Below, one piece after another: positions 18,005 to 27,300 of a DNA stretch of 64,000 bases. The position numbers and the translations under genes are program-made. Numbering within the stretch: the first letter of the stretch is position 1; every line of letters begins with the position of its first letter. The DNA comes from Rhizobium sp. TH2. Its GTDB lineage: Bacteria; Pseudomonadota; Alphaproteobacteria; Rhizobiales; Rhizobiaceae. The stretch lies in contig NZ_CP062231.1 in assembly GCF_024707525.1 (NCBI RefSeq), positions 1,054,001-1,118,000 on the forward strand, in the 5' to 3' direction. The notes beneath the pieces were generated by a model. That model searched no databases. It worked only from the letters and a program-made list of their open reading frames with translations, and was not told where the DNA came from.

Positions 18005-18970
18005 TCAAAAATCCTGATAATTCAGAGCCGTAAGCACCGGCTGACGCTTTTGCACTGATGCCTCTGCGATCGCGTGATTCTGGGGCATCGCGCTGGTACC
18101 GAGCGTGCCGGTGGCGCGCACGAGATATTGCAATTCCGGTGGCCTGACGGGCAGCAATCCGCCCTGCTTCCAGATCGCGGCGAGTTCCACCTTCGTCATC
18201 GGCACGGTGTTGACGTCGATGTCATCTCGCGTGCCCTCGATCCGCATCGGACAGCTCTTCTTGCCGCAATTGGTCAGCGAGGAGAACTGCCACATCATGT
18301 AGTTTTCCCAGTTGCCCATCGGGAATACGCCCTTGATCTCGGGTTTATAGCGGGCATACCAGAGCGGCAGGCGCGACAGCAGCGCATATTGCTCGCGACG
18401 CGTGGCGATGTAGCGGGCCGTGTCGTGATTGGTGTAGAGAATCGGATAGCGGCCGGTCCGCGCCTTGATGTGCCCGGCGAAGATCTCGGCATCGGCGAGC
18501 GACATGAATTGCTTGTCGTCGAGGCTTTCGAGATCCAGCACCATCAGATCGTCTTCGCCGGGATCGGCATAGTCGAGGAAGTGGTTGGCCTGGTCGACCG
18601 GATTGCCCGGCCGGGCGAGGTGATAGGCGCCCCAGAGCATGCCATTGGCCTTGGCGAGCATCCGGCGCGTCTGGTGGAGTTCGCGGCTCACCGCATATTT
18701 GCGCCACATCGTCTTGCAGTGGTTGACCGTGTCGCCCTTGTGCGGTCGCGAGCAATCGTAGACTTCGGGCAAGCCGTCGGAAGCCTTTGAGACGAATCCT
18801 GCGATTCGCTTGTTGGCGACCAGCTTGTCCCATTCGATGGCGTTGAGTTCATAGGCATCGATAACCAGGGCGGTTTCCGCCTTGGTCCAGGGCTCGTTAT
18901 CGGCAGCATGAGAGATGCCTGCGCCAAGAATCGCAGCAAGCGCGAACGCTATTACAGTAGATTTGAACAT
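18005..18970 (-). CDS. Secreted glycoside hydrolase family 25 lysozyme-like protein
   Basis: GH25 enzymes cut the N-acetylmuramyl beta-1,4 bond of peptidoglycan. The 321-aa product starts with a signal peptide (about 1-22, SHAAD). Family features are an early strand acidic residue in VIDAYE near 35, GFVSKASDG near 58-66, WGAYHLARPG near 112-121, the catalytic pair region LMVLDLESL near 140-148, YTNHDTARYI near 178, and LWYARY near 201. The last 60 residues extend past the barrel without a known cell-wall domain. Self wall remodelling or attack on other bacteria are both possible; there is no immunity-like neighbour. Confidence 0.84.
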   Translation of the reverse strand: MFKSTVIAFALAAILGAGISHAADNEPWTKAETALVIDAYELNAIEWDKLVANKRIAGFVSKASDGLPEVYDCSRPHKGDTVNHCKTMWRKYAVSRELHQTRRMLAKANGMLWGAYHLARPGNPVDQANHFLDYADPGEDDLMVLDLESLDDKQFMSLADAEIFAGHIKARTGRYPILYTNHDTARYIATRREQYALLSRLPLWYARYKPEIKGVFPMGNWENYMMWQFSSLTNCGKKSCPMRIEGTRDDIDVNTVPMTKVELAAIWKQGGLLPVRPPELQYLVRATGTLGTSAMPQNHAIAEASVQKRQPVLTALNYQDF

Positions 18971-19088
18971 TGCCGCCCTATCCCGTCACAATGTGACGAT
19001 CCTGTGGCAATATACTTATCAAAGGCTTAAAGCGCCAGCCTTGATTACGAGTTGCTAAAATTGGCCGGAATGTGGCAGGAATCGCAGC

Positions 19089-19586
19089 TCAAAGCGGCAG
19101 TGCGACGCCGATCGTGCCGAGCACGCGAACCGATACGACCTCGCCGACCACTACCCTGCGCATGCGGCCCAGCATGGCGCGGAGCTGCTTGATCGGGTTC
19201 GAGGATTTGCGGCAGAAGGCGACCTTCTTCACATAGTCGTCGATATCCCAGAGCGCCTTGGTGCCCTCGGCGAAATAGGCGATGTCGCCGGGCTGAAGCG
19301 TCCGGGTTTGGCCGCTCGGCGTCGTCACCCGCACCTGGCCTTCGAGGATGAAGACGGTTTCCTCGTCGTGGAAGGTCCACCAGAAGGTGCCTGCCGTGCA
19401 TTCCCAGATATGGGTGGAGGCGTTGCCATCGATGCTCGGCGAATGCAGCCCGGCGCGCGCCCGCGGATTGCCCTCGACGATCCATTCGGGATTGATCGGC
19501 GCATCCACGAGCGTGACATCGTCCGGACGGCCGGCGATGAATTCGGGGTTGGCAAAGCTGCTGCCGGCGGAATTTGGCATCGACAT
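19089..19586 (-). CDS. Cupin-domain protein
   Basis: The 165-aa protein is a single small cupin of the DUF861-like type (compare the C-terminal half of ureidoglycine aminohydrolase). The beta-barrel is seen in the stretch from GTFWWTFHDEETVFILEG to VRVTTPSG near residues 66-92 and the second cupin motif LQPGDIAYFAEGTKALWDI near 97-115. The residues that usually hold the metal are only partly present (H and E in FHDEE), so binding or enzymatic activity is uncertain. It is monocistronic. Confidence 0.8.
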   Translation of the reverse strand: MSMPNSAGSSFANPEFIAGRPDDVTLVDAPINPEWIVEGNPRARAGLHSPSIDGNASTHIWECTAGTFWWTFHDEETVFILEGQVRVTTPSGQTRTLQPGDIAYFAEGTKALWDIDDYVKKVAFCRKSSNPIKQLRAMLGRMRRVVVGEVVSVRVLGTIGVALPL

Positions 19587-19847
19587 GGCGACTATCCTCT
19601 CATCGTCAGCCCAGCAATAACACGCATAGATTTCAGAGCGTTTAGCCGCTTGGATAAAAGTTTAGCGAAGTTGCGATTGCGACGGCCCGAGTTGCGGCCA
19701 TTCGGGACTTTTTTCGGGGGCTTCGGTCGTAGCGCGTGACGGGGCATTGCACTGGCCGCGATAGTTCTCCATGAATTCTGCACGGCTTCCGGCGACGGGC
19801 GCCAAGGGGAGGACTGTCAGCCGGCGCTGACGCTGTTTCGGAAAGAT

Positions 19848-20345
19848 ATGGCTATGATGAAGACGGTTGGCATGAGCTTGCTGGCTATCGTGTCGGCAGG
19901 ATTGTTCTGGTCCGCCGCATATGCCCAGTCGGAGGAATATTGTTCCCAGCGCGCGCGGGAGATTTGCGGCGACAACCAGACCATCAGCGACTGTTTCAAT
20001 GACCAGGCGATGTGGAACAATCTCGGTTCCGCTTGCACAGGCGCGGTCCAGACCATGATCGAGGGCGAGCGCGAGGCGACGCAGGACAGCAATTACAGCG
20101 CCGTCAATCTCTATGGCACGTCCTATGGCGGTGTGCTGCGTTCGGGTCCAGGCCAGGAATTCTCCAAGGTCGGAAGCGTCCAGGAAGGCGATTCCGTGGA
20201 AGTGCTGCAAGACCCCGAAGTCTGGATGGACGGCTACAAGTGGTTCAAGGTCCGCACGCCGCAGGGCGTCGGCTATCACTGGGGTGGGATTTTCTGCATT
20301 CAGAGCGATACGGCGCCGGCCGGGGTTTTCTCCAACTGCCAGTAA
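19848..20345 (+). CDS. Secreted SH3-domain protein
   Basis: The 165-aa protein has a signal peptide (about 1-27, cleavage after AYA), then a four-cysteine region (C32, C41, C49, C64 approximately) of about 60 residues. A bacterial SH3 (SH3b) fold spans about 85-155: YGGVLRSGPGQEFSKVGSVQEGDSVEVLQD followed by KWFKVRTPQGVGYHWGGIFC. SH3b domains commonly bind cell-wall peptides. A periplasmic or surface location is inferred from the signal and the cysteines. Confidence 0.8.
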   Translation: MAMMKTVGMSLLAIVSAGLFWSAAYAQSEEYCSQRAREICGDNQTISDCFNDQAMWNNLGSACTGAVQTMIEGEREATQDSNYSAVNLYGTSYGGVLRSGPGQEFSKVGSVQEGDSVEVLQDPEVWMDGYKWFKVRTPQGVGYHWGGIFCIQSDTAPAGVFSNCQ

Positions 20346-20359
20346 TCTCCGCCATCGGC

Positions 20360-21352
20360 TTACAGTATCTTGAACCGGCGAAGCAGCCACCAAGCAAGGC
20401 CGATGGACGCCATGATGATGATGGCGGCAAACATCGTGCCCCCGTCGGTATGCGCGAAGGGCAGGTTTTCGGTGTTCATGCCGAAGAAGCCGGTCACCAG
20501 GGTCGGCGGCATCAGGAAGGCGGTCAGGATCGACAGGATGTAGAGGTGGCGGTTGGTCTGCCGCGCCGCCTTGGAATCGATGTCCTCATGCAGCAGCCGC
20601 GCCCGTTCCTGCAATGAGGACACATCGCGTTCGACGGTTTCGATCCGGTCGCTGAGCTGCCGCGCAATATCGTCGAAACCATCGGGGATTTCGTCCTCGT
20701 CGGCGGTGGTCACGCGGCGCAGCAGCGCGAGTTCGGTCCTCAGATGCCGGTGCAGCTTGACGATGGTGCGCCGTGCGGGCGCCAGCTTGCGGGTCTCGTC
20801 CCTCTCGGCGTCTTCGTAAACATAGTCCTCGATCAGGTTGAGCTCCTCGTTGATCTCGGGGACCAGGGTCACCACCGTGCGCTGGAACTCGGTGACCAAC
20901 GCCCCGAGCACGTTGAGCGGTGAGCTGATCCGGCCGCTCTTCTCGATCGCCGCGCGGGCCTGGTCGATGCTGCGCAGCGGATGCAGCCGCGTCGTGACGA
21001 TGAGCTTGTCCGTCACCGCGAAATGCAGCCAGCCGATCTCGGACGACATTTCATCGAAATCGCGCTGGAAGTCGACCAGCGTGCCGCAGATCATTTCTCG
21101 CGTGGCCGATAGCGACGCGTGCGCATCGCGGCTGATCAGCGCCTGATAGGCGTCTGATGTAAGCCCCGGCAGGCCGGCGATCAGCGCCGGCACCCGCGCA
21201 TCGGAGAGACCAAGATGCAGCCAGACGAAGCCATCCTGCGCGAGCAGGTCCTCTATCGTCGAAACGGGCGGTACGCGCTGGCAGCTTCCGGTGTCCGGCG
21301 CGAAGAGATGCGCCCAGACGAGGCCGGGAATACGGGTTTCGGGAAGCTCCAT
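20360..21352 (-). CDS. CorA-family divalent metal transporter (ZntB-like)
   Basis: The 330-aa protein has the soluble funnel domain of about 265 residues, with long helices such as ERDVSSLQERARLLHEDIDSK, and two C-terminal membrane segments. The pore signature GMN is at about residue 292 (FFGMNTENLPFAHTDG), followed by the last segment rich in Met/Ile/Trp. CorA proteins move Mg, while the ZntB branch moves Zn; the short loop and overall length fit the branch annotated as ZntB in rhizobia, but the ion cannot be read from the sequence. Convergent with the SH3 gene, 14 nt apart. Confidence 0.88.
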   Translation of the reverse strand: MELPETRIPGLVWAHLFAPDTGSCQRVPPVSTIEDLLAQDGFVWLHLGLSDARVPALIAGLPGLTSDAYQALISRDAHASLSATREMICGTLVDFQRDFDEMSSEIGWLHFAVTDKLIVTTRLHPLRSIDQARAAIEKSGRISSPLNVLGALVTEFQRTVVTLVPEINEELNLIEDYVYEDAERDETRKLAPARRTIVKLHRHLRTELALLRRVTTADEDEIPDGFDDIARQLSDRIETVERDVSSLQERARLLHEDIDSKAARQTNRHLYILSILTAFLMPPTLVTGFFGMNTENLPFAHTDGGTMFAAIIIMASIGLAWWLLRRFKIL

Positions 21353-21440
21353 ACTTGTCCTGCGGAAAGCGATTGGTTCGTGAGCCTTAGGCAGGTTTTG
21401 TGACAGTTGTGTAACGGCGCACCGAGCGCTATCCGAATAT

Positions 21441-21456
21441 TGACGTTTACGTAAAA
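21441..21456. promoter_or_regulatory. Candidate operator TGACG-TTTACGTAAA upstream of acyl-CoA dehydrogenase
   Basis: A perfect 10-bp palindrome TTTACGTAAA (21446-21455) is preceded by TTGACG, 85 bp before the acyl-CoA dehydrogenase start. As I recall, MerR-type LiuR regulators of branched-chain amino acid and fatty acid degradation recognise TTACGTAAA-like sites; assignment to LiuR is an inference. Confidence 0.35.
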
Positions 21457-21540
21457 AGCATTTAGCGCTGTCATAAAGGGTTCGCTGGATTTGATCTGGT
21501 CTTGTCCCTAATCTGGTGGTGGAATCAGGGAGGAGTGGGC

Positions 21541-23322
21541 ATGTACAAGGCGCCGATCGAGGAAATTCTCTTCACCTTGAAGCATGTGGCCGGTCTCAAT
21601 GATGCGCTCTCGTCCGGCAAACTGGGCGACCTCTCCGAAGACATTGTCGATGCCGTGATAGCCGAAGCCGGCCGCTTCGCCAGCGATGAAATCGCGCCGC
21701 TTGCCGAGGTCGGCGACAAGCAGGGCGCCACCCTCGATGATCACAACGTCAAGACGCCCGACGGCTGGGCAGCCCTCTACAAGGCCTGGGCCGAGGGCGG
21801 CTGGAACGCGCTTGCGGGGCTGGAAGCGTTCGGCGGGCAGGCGCTGCCGCACATGCTGCTGGTCGCGACCTTCGAAATGTGGAATTCCGGCGCGATGGGT
21901 TTCGCCATCGGCCCGACATTGACGATCGGCGCTGTCGAGGCGCTCGAGACACATGCCTCCGATGCGATCAAGGCGAAATACCTGCCGAAAATGGTGTCGG
22001 GCGAATGGATGGGTTCGATGAACCTCACCGAACCCAATGCAGGCTCCGACCTCGGCGTGATGAAGACCCGCGCAGAGCGCCGACCGGACGGCACCTATCG
22101 CATCTTCGGGCAGAAGATCTTCATCACCTATGGCGAGCACGATTTCACCGACAATATCGTGCACCTGGTGCTGGCCCGCTTGCCGGATGCGCCGGCGGGA
22201 TCTCGTGGCATATCGCTGTTCGTCGTGCCGAAATTCCTCGTCAATGACGATGGGTCGCTCGGTGCTCGTAATGATGTCCATGTCCATTCGCTCGAGCACA
22301 AGATGGGCATCCACGGCTCGCCGACCTGCACGATGATCTATGGCGACGGAAAATTCGGCGACGAGCCCGGCGCGATCGGCTGGCTGGTGGGCGAGGAGAA
22401 CAAGGGCCTCGCCTGCATGTTCACCATGATGAACAACGCCCGCCTGATGGTCGGCATGCAGGGCGTGGCGATCGCCGAAGCCGCGACCCAGAAGGCCGTC
22501 GCCTATGCCAAGGAGCGCGTGCAGGGCCGCGCACCGGGCTGGCAGGGCGAGGGCATGAGCCCGATCATCGAGCACCCCGATGTTGCCCGCATGCTGGCGA
22601 CCATGAAAGCGGTGACGCAAGGTGCTCGCGCCATCGCCTATGCCTGTGCGCATGCGGTCGACATGGCGCATGCCTCGACGGGCGAACTCAAGCAATTCTG
22701 GCTCGATCGGGCGAACCTGCTGACGCCGCTCGCTAAGAGCATTCCGACGGATGCCGGCGTCGAGGTCTCCTCGCTCGGCATCCAGGTCCATGGCGGCATG
22801 GGCTTCATAGAGGAAACTGGTGCGGCACGGCTTTATCGCGATGCCCGCATCGCGCCGATCTATGAAGGCACTAACGGTATCCAGGCCATCGACCTGATCG
22901 GCCGCAAGCTGCCGCAGGCCGGCGGCAACCACGTCCGGGCCTTCATCGGCGAGCTCAAGGATATCGCCTCCGCCGTCCGCGCCTCCAACCGCGAGGGTTT
23001 CGGCAACACGGCGGACAAGATCGCTGTCTCGATCGCCGATCTCGAAGAGGCAACCGACTGGATGCTCTCTGCAACAGGCGAAGGCCGCATGATCGAGGCG
23101 CTGTCGGGTGCCACGCCCTACCAGCGGCTGTTCGGGCTGGTGCTGACCGGCGCCTATCTCGCCAAGGGCGGACTGGCCGCTGGCGGCGACGGCAAGGATG
23201 CGGCCCGTATCGCGCTCGCGCGATTTGCCGCCGAGAACCTGATTTCCGAGACCGCGGCCCTCAAGGACCGCGTGATGAATGGCGCCGAAAGCCTGGCCGC
23301 CGCCCGCCTTGCCCTGGCCTGA
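21541..23322 (+). CDS. Acyl-CoA dehydrogenase, long DmdC-like form
   Basis: The 593-aa protein is an FAD-dependent acyl-CoA dehydrogenase of the longer class (normal ones are about 380-400 aa). The FAD/substrate segment MNLTEPNAGSDLGVMKTRAE is near residues 160-180, GIQVHGGMGFIEETGAARLYRDARI near 415-440, and the catalytic glutamate in PIYEGTNGIQ near 440-449. A helical C-terminal extension of about 130 residues is typical of the DmdC branch (3-methylthiopropanoyl-CoA dehydrogenase), but many rhizobial members act on unknown acyl-CoAs. ATG 21541 has an AGGGAGGAG ribosome site. The next gene, 8 nt on, encodes the following beta-oxidation step. Confidence 0.9.
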   Translation: MYKAPIEEILFTLKHVAGLNDALSSGKLGDLSEDIVDAVIAEAGRFASDEIAPLAEVGDKQGATLDDHNVKTPDGWAALYKAWAEGGWNALAGLEAFGGQALPHMLLVATFEMWNSGAMGFAIGPTLTIGAVEALETHASDAIKAKYLPKMVSGEWMGSMNLTEPNAGSDLGVMKTRAERRPDGTYRIFGQKIFITYGEHDFTDNIVHLVLARLPDAPAGSRGISLFVVPKFLVNDDGSLGARNDVHVHSLEHKMGIHGSPTCTMIYGDGKFGDEPGAIGWLVGEENKGLACMFTMMNNARLMVGMQGVAIAEAATQKAVAYAKERVQGRAPGWQGEGMSPIIEHPDVARMLATMKAVTQGARAIAYACAHAVDMAHASTGELKQFWLDRANLLTPLAKSIPTDAGVEVSSLGIQVHGGMGFIEETGAARLYRDARIAPIYEGTNGIQAIDLIGRKLPQAGGNHVRAFIGELKDIASAVRASNREGFGNTADKIAVSIADLEEATDWMLSATGEGRMIEALSGATPYQRLFGLVLTGAYLAKGGLAAGGDGKDAARIALARFAAENLISETAALKDRVMNGAESLAAARLALA

Positions 23323-23330
23323 GAGGACAT

Positions 23331-24089
23331 ATGACCGAAGACATCAAGCTCGAACGGCCGTCGGCGCATCCCGGCATTCTGGTTATTCGCATGCACCGGC
23401 GGGATAAGAAGAATGCCATCACCCGCGCCATGTATCGCGCCATGGCCGATGCGCTGGATGGCGCCAATGCCGATGAGGCGGTGAAAGCGGCGGTGATTTT
23501 CGGCGTACCGGGCATATTTTCCAGCGGCAACGATCTTGCCGACTTCATGGAGATCGCCAAAAATCCGCCGGAATCGGCGCATGTCCTGGCCTTCCTGCAT
23601 GCGCTCGCCAATTTCGAAAAACCGCTTCTGTCAGGCGTCGATGGCATCGCCATCGGCATCGGCACGACGATGAATTTCCACTGCGACCTGACATTCACGA
23701 CGCCGCGCACGGTCTTTCGCACACCGTTCACCGATCTCGCCGTGGTTCCCGAGGCCGCTTCGAGCCTGCTCGGCCCGCGCATCATGGGCCACCAGCGCGC
23801 CTTCGCCATGCTGGTCGGCGGTATCGGCTTCTCGGCGGAACAGGCCCGCGAGGCCGGCATCGTCTGGAGCGTCGTGGACGAGGACGAACTCGAAGCAGCA
23901 ACGCTGAAGGCGGCTTTGCACCTCATCAACCGGCCACGCCAGTCGCTGATGCTCTCGCGAAAGCTGGTGAAAGGCGACCGCGCCGAAATTCTTGGCCGCA
24001 TGGACGAGGAAATGGTGCTGTTCATGGAACGTCTGCGCTCCGACGAGGCTACAGCGCTTTACAAGGCGTTCTTCGAGAAGAAGCGTTGA
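23331..24089 (+). CDS. Enoyl-CoA hydratase/isomerase-family protein
   Basis: The 252-aa crotonase-fold protein starts 8 nt after the acyl-CoA dehydrogenase with a GAGGA site. The oxyanion-hole segments are VIFGVPGIFSSGNDLADFM near residues 57-75 and SGVDGIAIGIGTTMNFHCDL near 102-121, then FRTPFTDLAVVPEAASSLLGPRIMG near 130-154. The glutamate of VVPEA aligns with a usual catalytic acid, while the other catalytic position has no obvious glutamate, so hydratase versus isomerase is open. Co-transcription with the dehydrogenase is likely. Confidence 0.88.
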   Translation: MTEDIKLERPSAHPGILVIRMHRRDKKNAITRAMYRAMADALDGANADEAVKAAVIFGVPGIFSSGNDLADFMEIAKNPPESAHVLAFLHALANFEKPLLSGVDGIAIGIGTTMNFHCDLTFTTPRTVFRTPFTDLAVVPEAASSLLGPRIMGHQRAFAMLVGGIGFSAEQAREAGIVWSVVDEDELEAATLKAALHLINRPRQSLMLSRKLVKGDRAEILGRMDEEMVLFMERLRSDEATALYKAFFEKKR

Positions 24090-24141
24090 TCGGGCCATGT
24101 TGCTGGGCTAGCGTCCGGACATATGAAGCGAGGAGCATCTT

Positions 24142-25203
24142 ATGTCCGATCCGCTTGACCTTACGCCGAAGCTCGGCGACCTTGCCTTCACGCGCCCGTC
24201 GGATCGCGGAACGGAGATGGAGCAGACCTTTGCCGGCGCGCTGTCCTTCATGCGCCGCCGCTATACGCGCGACCTGACGGGCATCGATCTGGCGGTGTGG
24301 GGCATTCCGCTCGATCTTGCGGTGACCAACCGGCCCGGCACGCGCTTTGGGCCGCGTGGCCTGCGCGCCGCCTCGGCGCATATGGCGTGGTCAGGTCCAT
24401 GGCCCTGGGATTTCGACCCCTATGACGAGCTTTCGGTGATCGACTATGGCGATTGCCTGTTCGATCCTGGCCGGCCAACGGAAATCGCGGCCCGCATCAC
24501 GGAGCAGGCGAGCGCAATTCTAGAGGCCGGCAGCGCGCTGCTGACGCTCGGCGGCGATCACTACATCACCTATCCGCTGCTCAGGGCGCATGCGGCCCGG
24601 CACGGCAAGCTGCGCGTCATCCAGTTCGATGCCCATACCGACACCTGGGCCGACGAGGGCGACCGCATCGATCACGGCACGATGATGTGGTATGCAACGC
24701 GGGACGGGCTGGTCGATCCCGTCCATTCGGTGCAGGTCGGCATCCGCACCCACAATCCCGATCCGCTCGGCTTCAACATCATCGACGCCATCGCGGTGCA
24801 GAAGCTCGGTCCGGAGGCGGTCGCCGCCAGGATCAAGGCGATCGTCGGCGACGCACCATGCTACATCACCTTCGACATCGATTGCCTTGATCCATCCGCA
24901 GCACCCGGTACCGGCACGCCAGTCCCCGGTGGCCTGACGACCTATCAGGCGCAGGAAATCCTCCGCAATCTCGCAGGCGTCAACGTCGTCGGCATGGATG
25001 TGGTGGAAGTCTCGCCGCCCTTCGACCACGCGGAAATAACCGCGCTCGCGGGTGCGGCTATCGCCAACGATTTGATCGCGCTGCATGCCATCGCCAGGAA
25101 CAGACCAAACAGCGCTAGCCGTGCGGCAATGGAAGAAATCGAAAGCGGCGCGGGAATCCGAACCGAAACCTCACAGGCGTTGTTCAAGGACTTGGATATC
25201 TAA
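24142..25203 (+). CDS. speB: Agmatinase/ureohydrolase-family enzyme
   Basis: Ureohydrolases cleave agmatine, arginine or guanidino compounds to urea with two Mn ions. The 353-aa protein has every metal-binding motif: GGDHYITYP near residues 134-142, DAHTDTW near 158-164, and DIDCLDPSAAPGTGTPVPGG near 248-267, plus GMDVVEVSPPFD near 284. Length and the PGTRFGPRGLRAAS start near 69 fit agmatinases. Guanidinobutyrase or related activity is possible, so the symbol denotes family rather than proven substrate. Confidence 0.88.
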   Translation: MSDPLDLTPKLGDLAFTRPSDRGTEMEQTFAGALSFMRRRYTRDLTGIDLAVWGIPLDLAVTNRPGTRFGPRGLRAASAHMAWSGPWPWDFDPYDELSVIDYGDCLFDPGRPTEIAARITEQASAILEAGSALLTLGGDHYITYPLLRAHAARHGKLRVIQFDAHTDTWADEGDRIDHGTMMWYATRDGLVDPVHSVQVGIRTHNPDPLGFNIIDAIAVQKLGPEAVAARIKAIVGDAPCYITFDIDCLDPSAAPGTGTPVPGGLTTYQAQEILRNLAGVNVVGMDVVEVSPPFDHAEITALAGAAIANDLIALHAIARNRPNSASRAAMEEIESGAGIRTETSQALFKDLDI

Positions 25204-25216
25204 GCCTCAGCTGAAT

Positions 25217-25234
25217 GGAGCGGGTTACCGCTCC
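25217..25234. terminator. Weak bidirectional hairpin between convergent genes
   Basis: GGAGCGG pairs with CCGCTCC around GTTA. It lies between the end of the agmatinase gene and the end of the methyltransferase gene and includes the latter's stop codon. There is no T tract on either side, so termination is uncertain. Confidence 0.35.
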
Positions 25235-26475
25235 AGCAACGCCACCGACTCGACATGGCTCGACCACAGGAACTGGTCGATCGGCGTCACCGATTTCAGC
25301 TTGTAGCCGCCGTCGATCAGGATGCGGAGATCGCGGGCCAGCGTCACGGGATTGCAGGAGACGGCCGCGATCTTGGCGACCTTCGACCGCGCAAACTCAT
25401 GACATTGCGCCTCTGCCCCCGCGCGCGGTGGGTCGAAGGACACGCCGTCGATATATTTAAGGTCGAGCGGCAGAAGCGGCCGGCGGAAAAGGTCGCGGCG
25501 TTCGATGCTGATGGGCTTGAGGCCCTGTGCATTGCGGGCGGCATGATCGAGCGCGGCAAGCGCCGGCGCATCGAATTCCACGGCGTGGACGGCGCTTTTA
25601 CGGGCGAGCCTAAGTGCGAAGGTGCCGGTACCGGCGAAGAGATCGGCGACGCGCTTGGATTTGGCAAGATGGCCGGCCACCAATTCCGCCATGGCGTCCT
25701 CAGCCCGCACCGTGGCCTGGGTGAAGCTGCCGGGCGGAAGTACGACGCTGACGCCCGCGAAATCCAGCATCGGCTTCTGCGGCTCGACGAGAATCTCGCC
25801 ATCGATCGACACCCGCGCGAAACCCTTCTCCTTCAATATAATATCGAGCGCCGCCTGCCGCTTTTTCGCATCGACCTTCTTCAGGTCGAGGATGTTGACG
25901 TCAAGGCCGGACAGCGTCGCGCCGATCGCCACCCGGAACGGCTCGGAGCCCGAACCGAGCGCACCGATGATCTTCCGCACGCCTTCCAGGCGGGCGACGA
26001 TCATGGGCATGGAGATGGGACATTCCTCGACCTGAACGATCTGGTGCGTGCCGGCCTGGGCAAAACCCAGCACGACGCCCTTGTCGGTCAGCCGGGCGGT
26101 CATCGTCACGCGGCGTCGCTCGCCGGGAAGACAGGGGAAGAGCGGCGCGACTTCGGTCTCGATGCCCTTCGCCTTCAGTGCATCGATCACCAGTCCGCGC
26201 TTGTAATCCTGGTACGGCTGGTCGGCCCAATGTTGCAGCGAACAGCCGCCGCACGCGCCGCCCTTGCCCTCGGGGCCGAAGTGCTTGCAGGGCGGGGCGA
26301 CGCGCTCCGGCGAGGTCTTCGACCATGACATCGGCATGCCGTGGTTCTTGACGCGCGCGATGGCGACCTCTTCGCCGGGCAGCGTGAACGGCACGAAGAT
26401 CGCGCCCTCGGGGCCGCGTGCAATGCCGTCGCCCTCGGCGCCGACCGCATGGATTGTGACTGTCTCGGTGCTCAT
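25225..26475 (-). CDS. RumA/TrmA-family 23S rRNA (uracil-5-)-methyltransferase
   Basis: The 416-aa class I SAM methyltransferase methylates uracil C5 in rRNA or tRNA. It has an N-terminal TRAM-like barrel (about 1-55), the iron-sulfur cysteines in CKHFGPEGKGGACGGCSLQHW near residues 66-86, and the SAM domain (LFAGTGTFALRLA near 272-284; FDPPRAGAEAQC near 345). The catalytic cysteine is in AVSCNPVTLARDL near 370. ATG 26475 overlaps the tlyA stop by 4 nt, so the two RNA modification genes are coupled. RlmC, RlmD and TrmA cannot be told apart by eye. Confidence 0.9.
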   Translation of the reverse strand: MSTETVTIHAVGAEGDGIARGPEGAIFVPFTLPGEEVAIARVKNHGMPMSWSKTSPERVAPPCKHFGPEGKGGACGGCSLQHWADQPYQDYKRGLVIDALKAKGIETEVAPLFPCLPGERRRVTMTARLTDKGVVLGFAQAGTHQIVQVEECPISMPMIVARLEGVRKIIGALGSGSEPFRVAIGATLSGLDVNILDLKKVDAKKRQAALDIILKEKGFARVSIDGEILVEPQKPMLDFAGVSVVLPPGSFTQATVRAEDAMAELVAGHLAKSKRVADLFAGTGTFALRLARKSAVHAVEFDAPALAALDHAARNAQGLKPISIERRDLFRRPLLPLDLKYIDGVSFDPPRAGAEAQCHEFARSKVAKIAAVSCNPVTLARDLRILIDGGYKLKSVTPIDQFLWSSHVESVALLER

Positions 26476-27212
26476 GATTTCCTTCCGGCCAGCAGAAACT
26501 CGTGGTTCCCGTCTCCGCCTGTGATGGGCGAGGGGATTACACCCAGGCTCTGCCATCCGCCAAGCGAATTCAGCCAGGCTTCGATATCCCAGGCGATTTT
26601 AGGCGCTTGCGACGGGTCCTTGAGCATTCCACCCTTGCCGACGCCATCACGGCCCGCCTCGAATTGCGGCTTGACGAGCGTAACGACCCAGGTGCCCGGC
26701 TCGGCCAGTTCCAGTGCGGGACGAAGCGCCAGCTTCAGCGAGATGAACGAAACGTCGGAGACGATCGCTTGCGCTAGCGTAGGCAGATCACCCTGAGTCA
26801 GTTCGCGCGCGTTGAATCCTTCCATATTGGTGATGCGCGGATCGTCCCTGAGCCGCTGATCGAGCTGCGCGTGGCCGACATCGAGTGCGACGACATGCTT
26901 TGCGCCCCGTTCGAGCAGCACCTGCGTGAAGCCGCCAGTGGAGGCCCCGACATCGAGACAGTCGAGGCCCTCGGGGGACAGGCCAAAATGGTCGAGCGCC
27001 GCGATCAGCTTCAGCGCCGCGCGCGAGACATAAGCCTGCGCCGGGTCATTCACCGTGATTTCAGCGTCTTCTTCGACCATCTGCCCAGCCTTGATGGCAA
27101 CGGCGCCCGCGACCTTCACCGTCCCGCGATCGATCGCATCGCGCGCCCGAGACCGACTGTCGAATTCAGAGCGGGCAACGAGAAGCTGGTCGAGGCGGAT
27201 GAGATTGGGCAT
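26472..27212 (-). CDS. tlyA: TlyA-family rRNA 2'-O-methyltransferase / hemolysin family
   Basis: The 246-aa protein has an N-terminal S4 RNA-binding domain (RLDQLLVARSEFDSRSRARD near residues 5-24) and an FtsJ-like Rossmann domain (CLDVGASTGGFTQVLLERGA near 83-102; VALDVGHAQL; VSDVSFISLKLALRP near 150-164). TlyA of mycobacteria methylates 16S and 23S rRNA and affects capreomycin sensitivity. ATG 27212 is chosen because the S4 domain starts at once; an in-frame ATG at 27239 is possible. Coupled to the downstream RumA-type gene. Confidence 0.92.
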   Translation of the reverse strand: MPNLIRLDQLLVARSEFDSRSRARDAIDRGTVKVAGAVAIKAGQMVEEDAEITVNDPAQAYVSRAALKLIAALDHFGLSPEGLDCLDVGASTGGFTQVLLERGAKHVVALDVGHAQLDQRLRDDPRITNMEGFNARELTQGDLPTLAQAIVSDVSFISLKLALRPALELAEPGTWVVTLVKPQFEAGRDGVGKGGMLKDPSQAPKIAWDIEAWLNSLGGWQSLGVIPSPITGGDGNHEFLLAGRKS

Positions 27213-27300
27213 TGCAATTTCCAGTCTGAGATGCACCATGTCATTACGAAAGGCGCGTTGGCCGCCTATATCAGGTAAAAGTCCTTCGAAGGAAACCATC

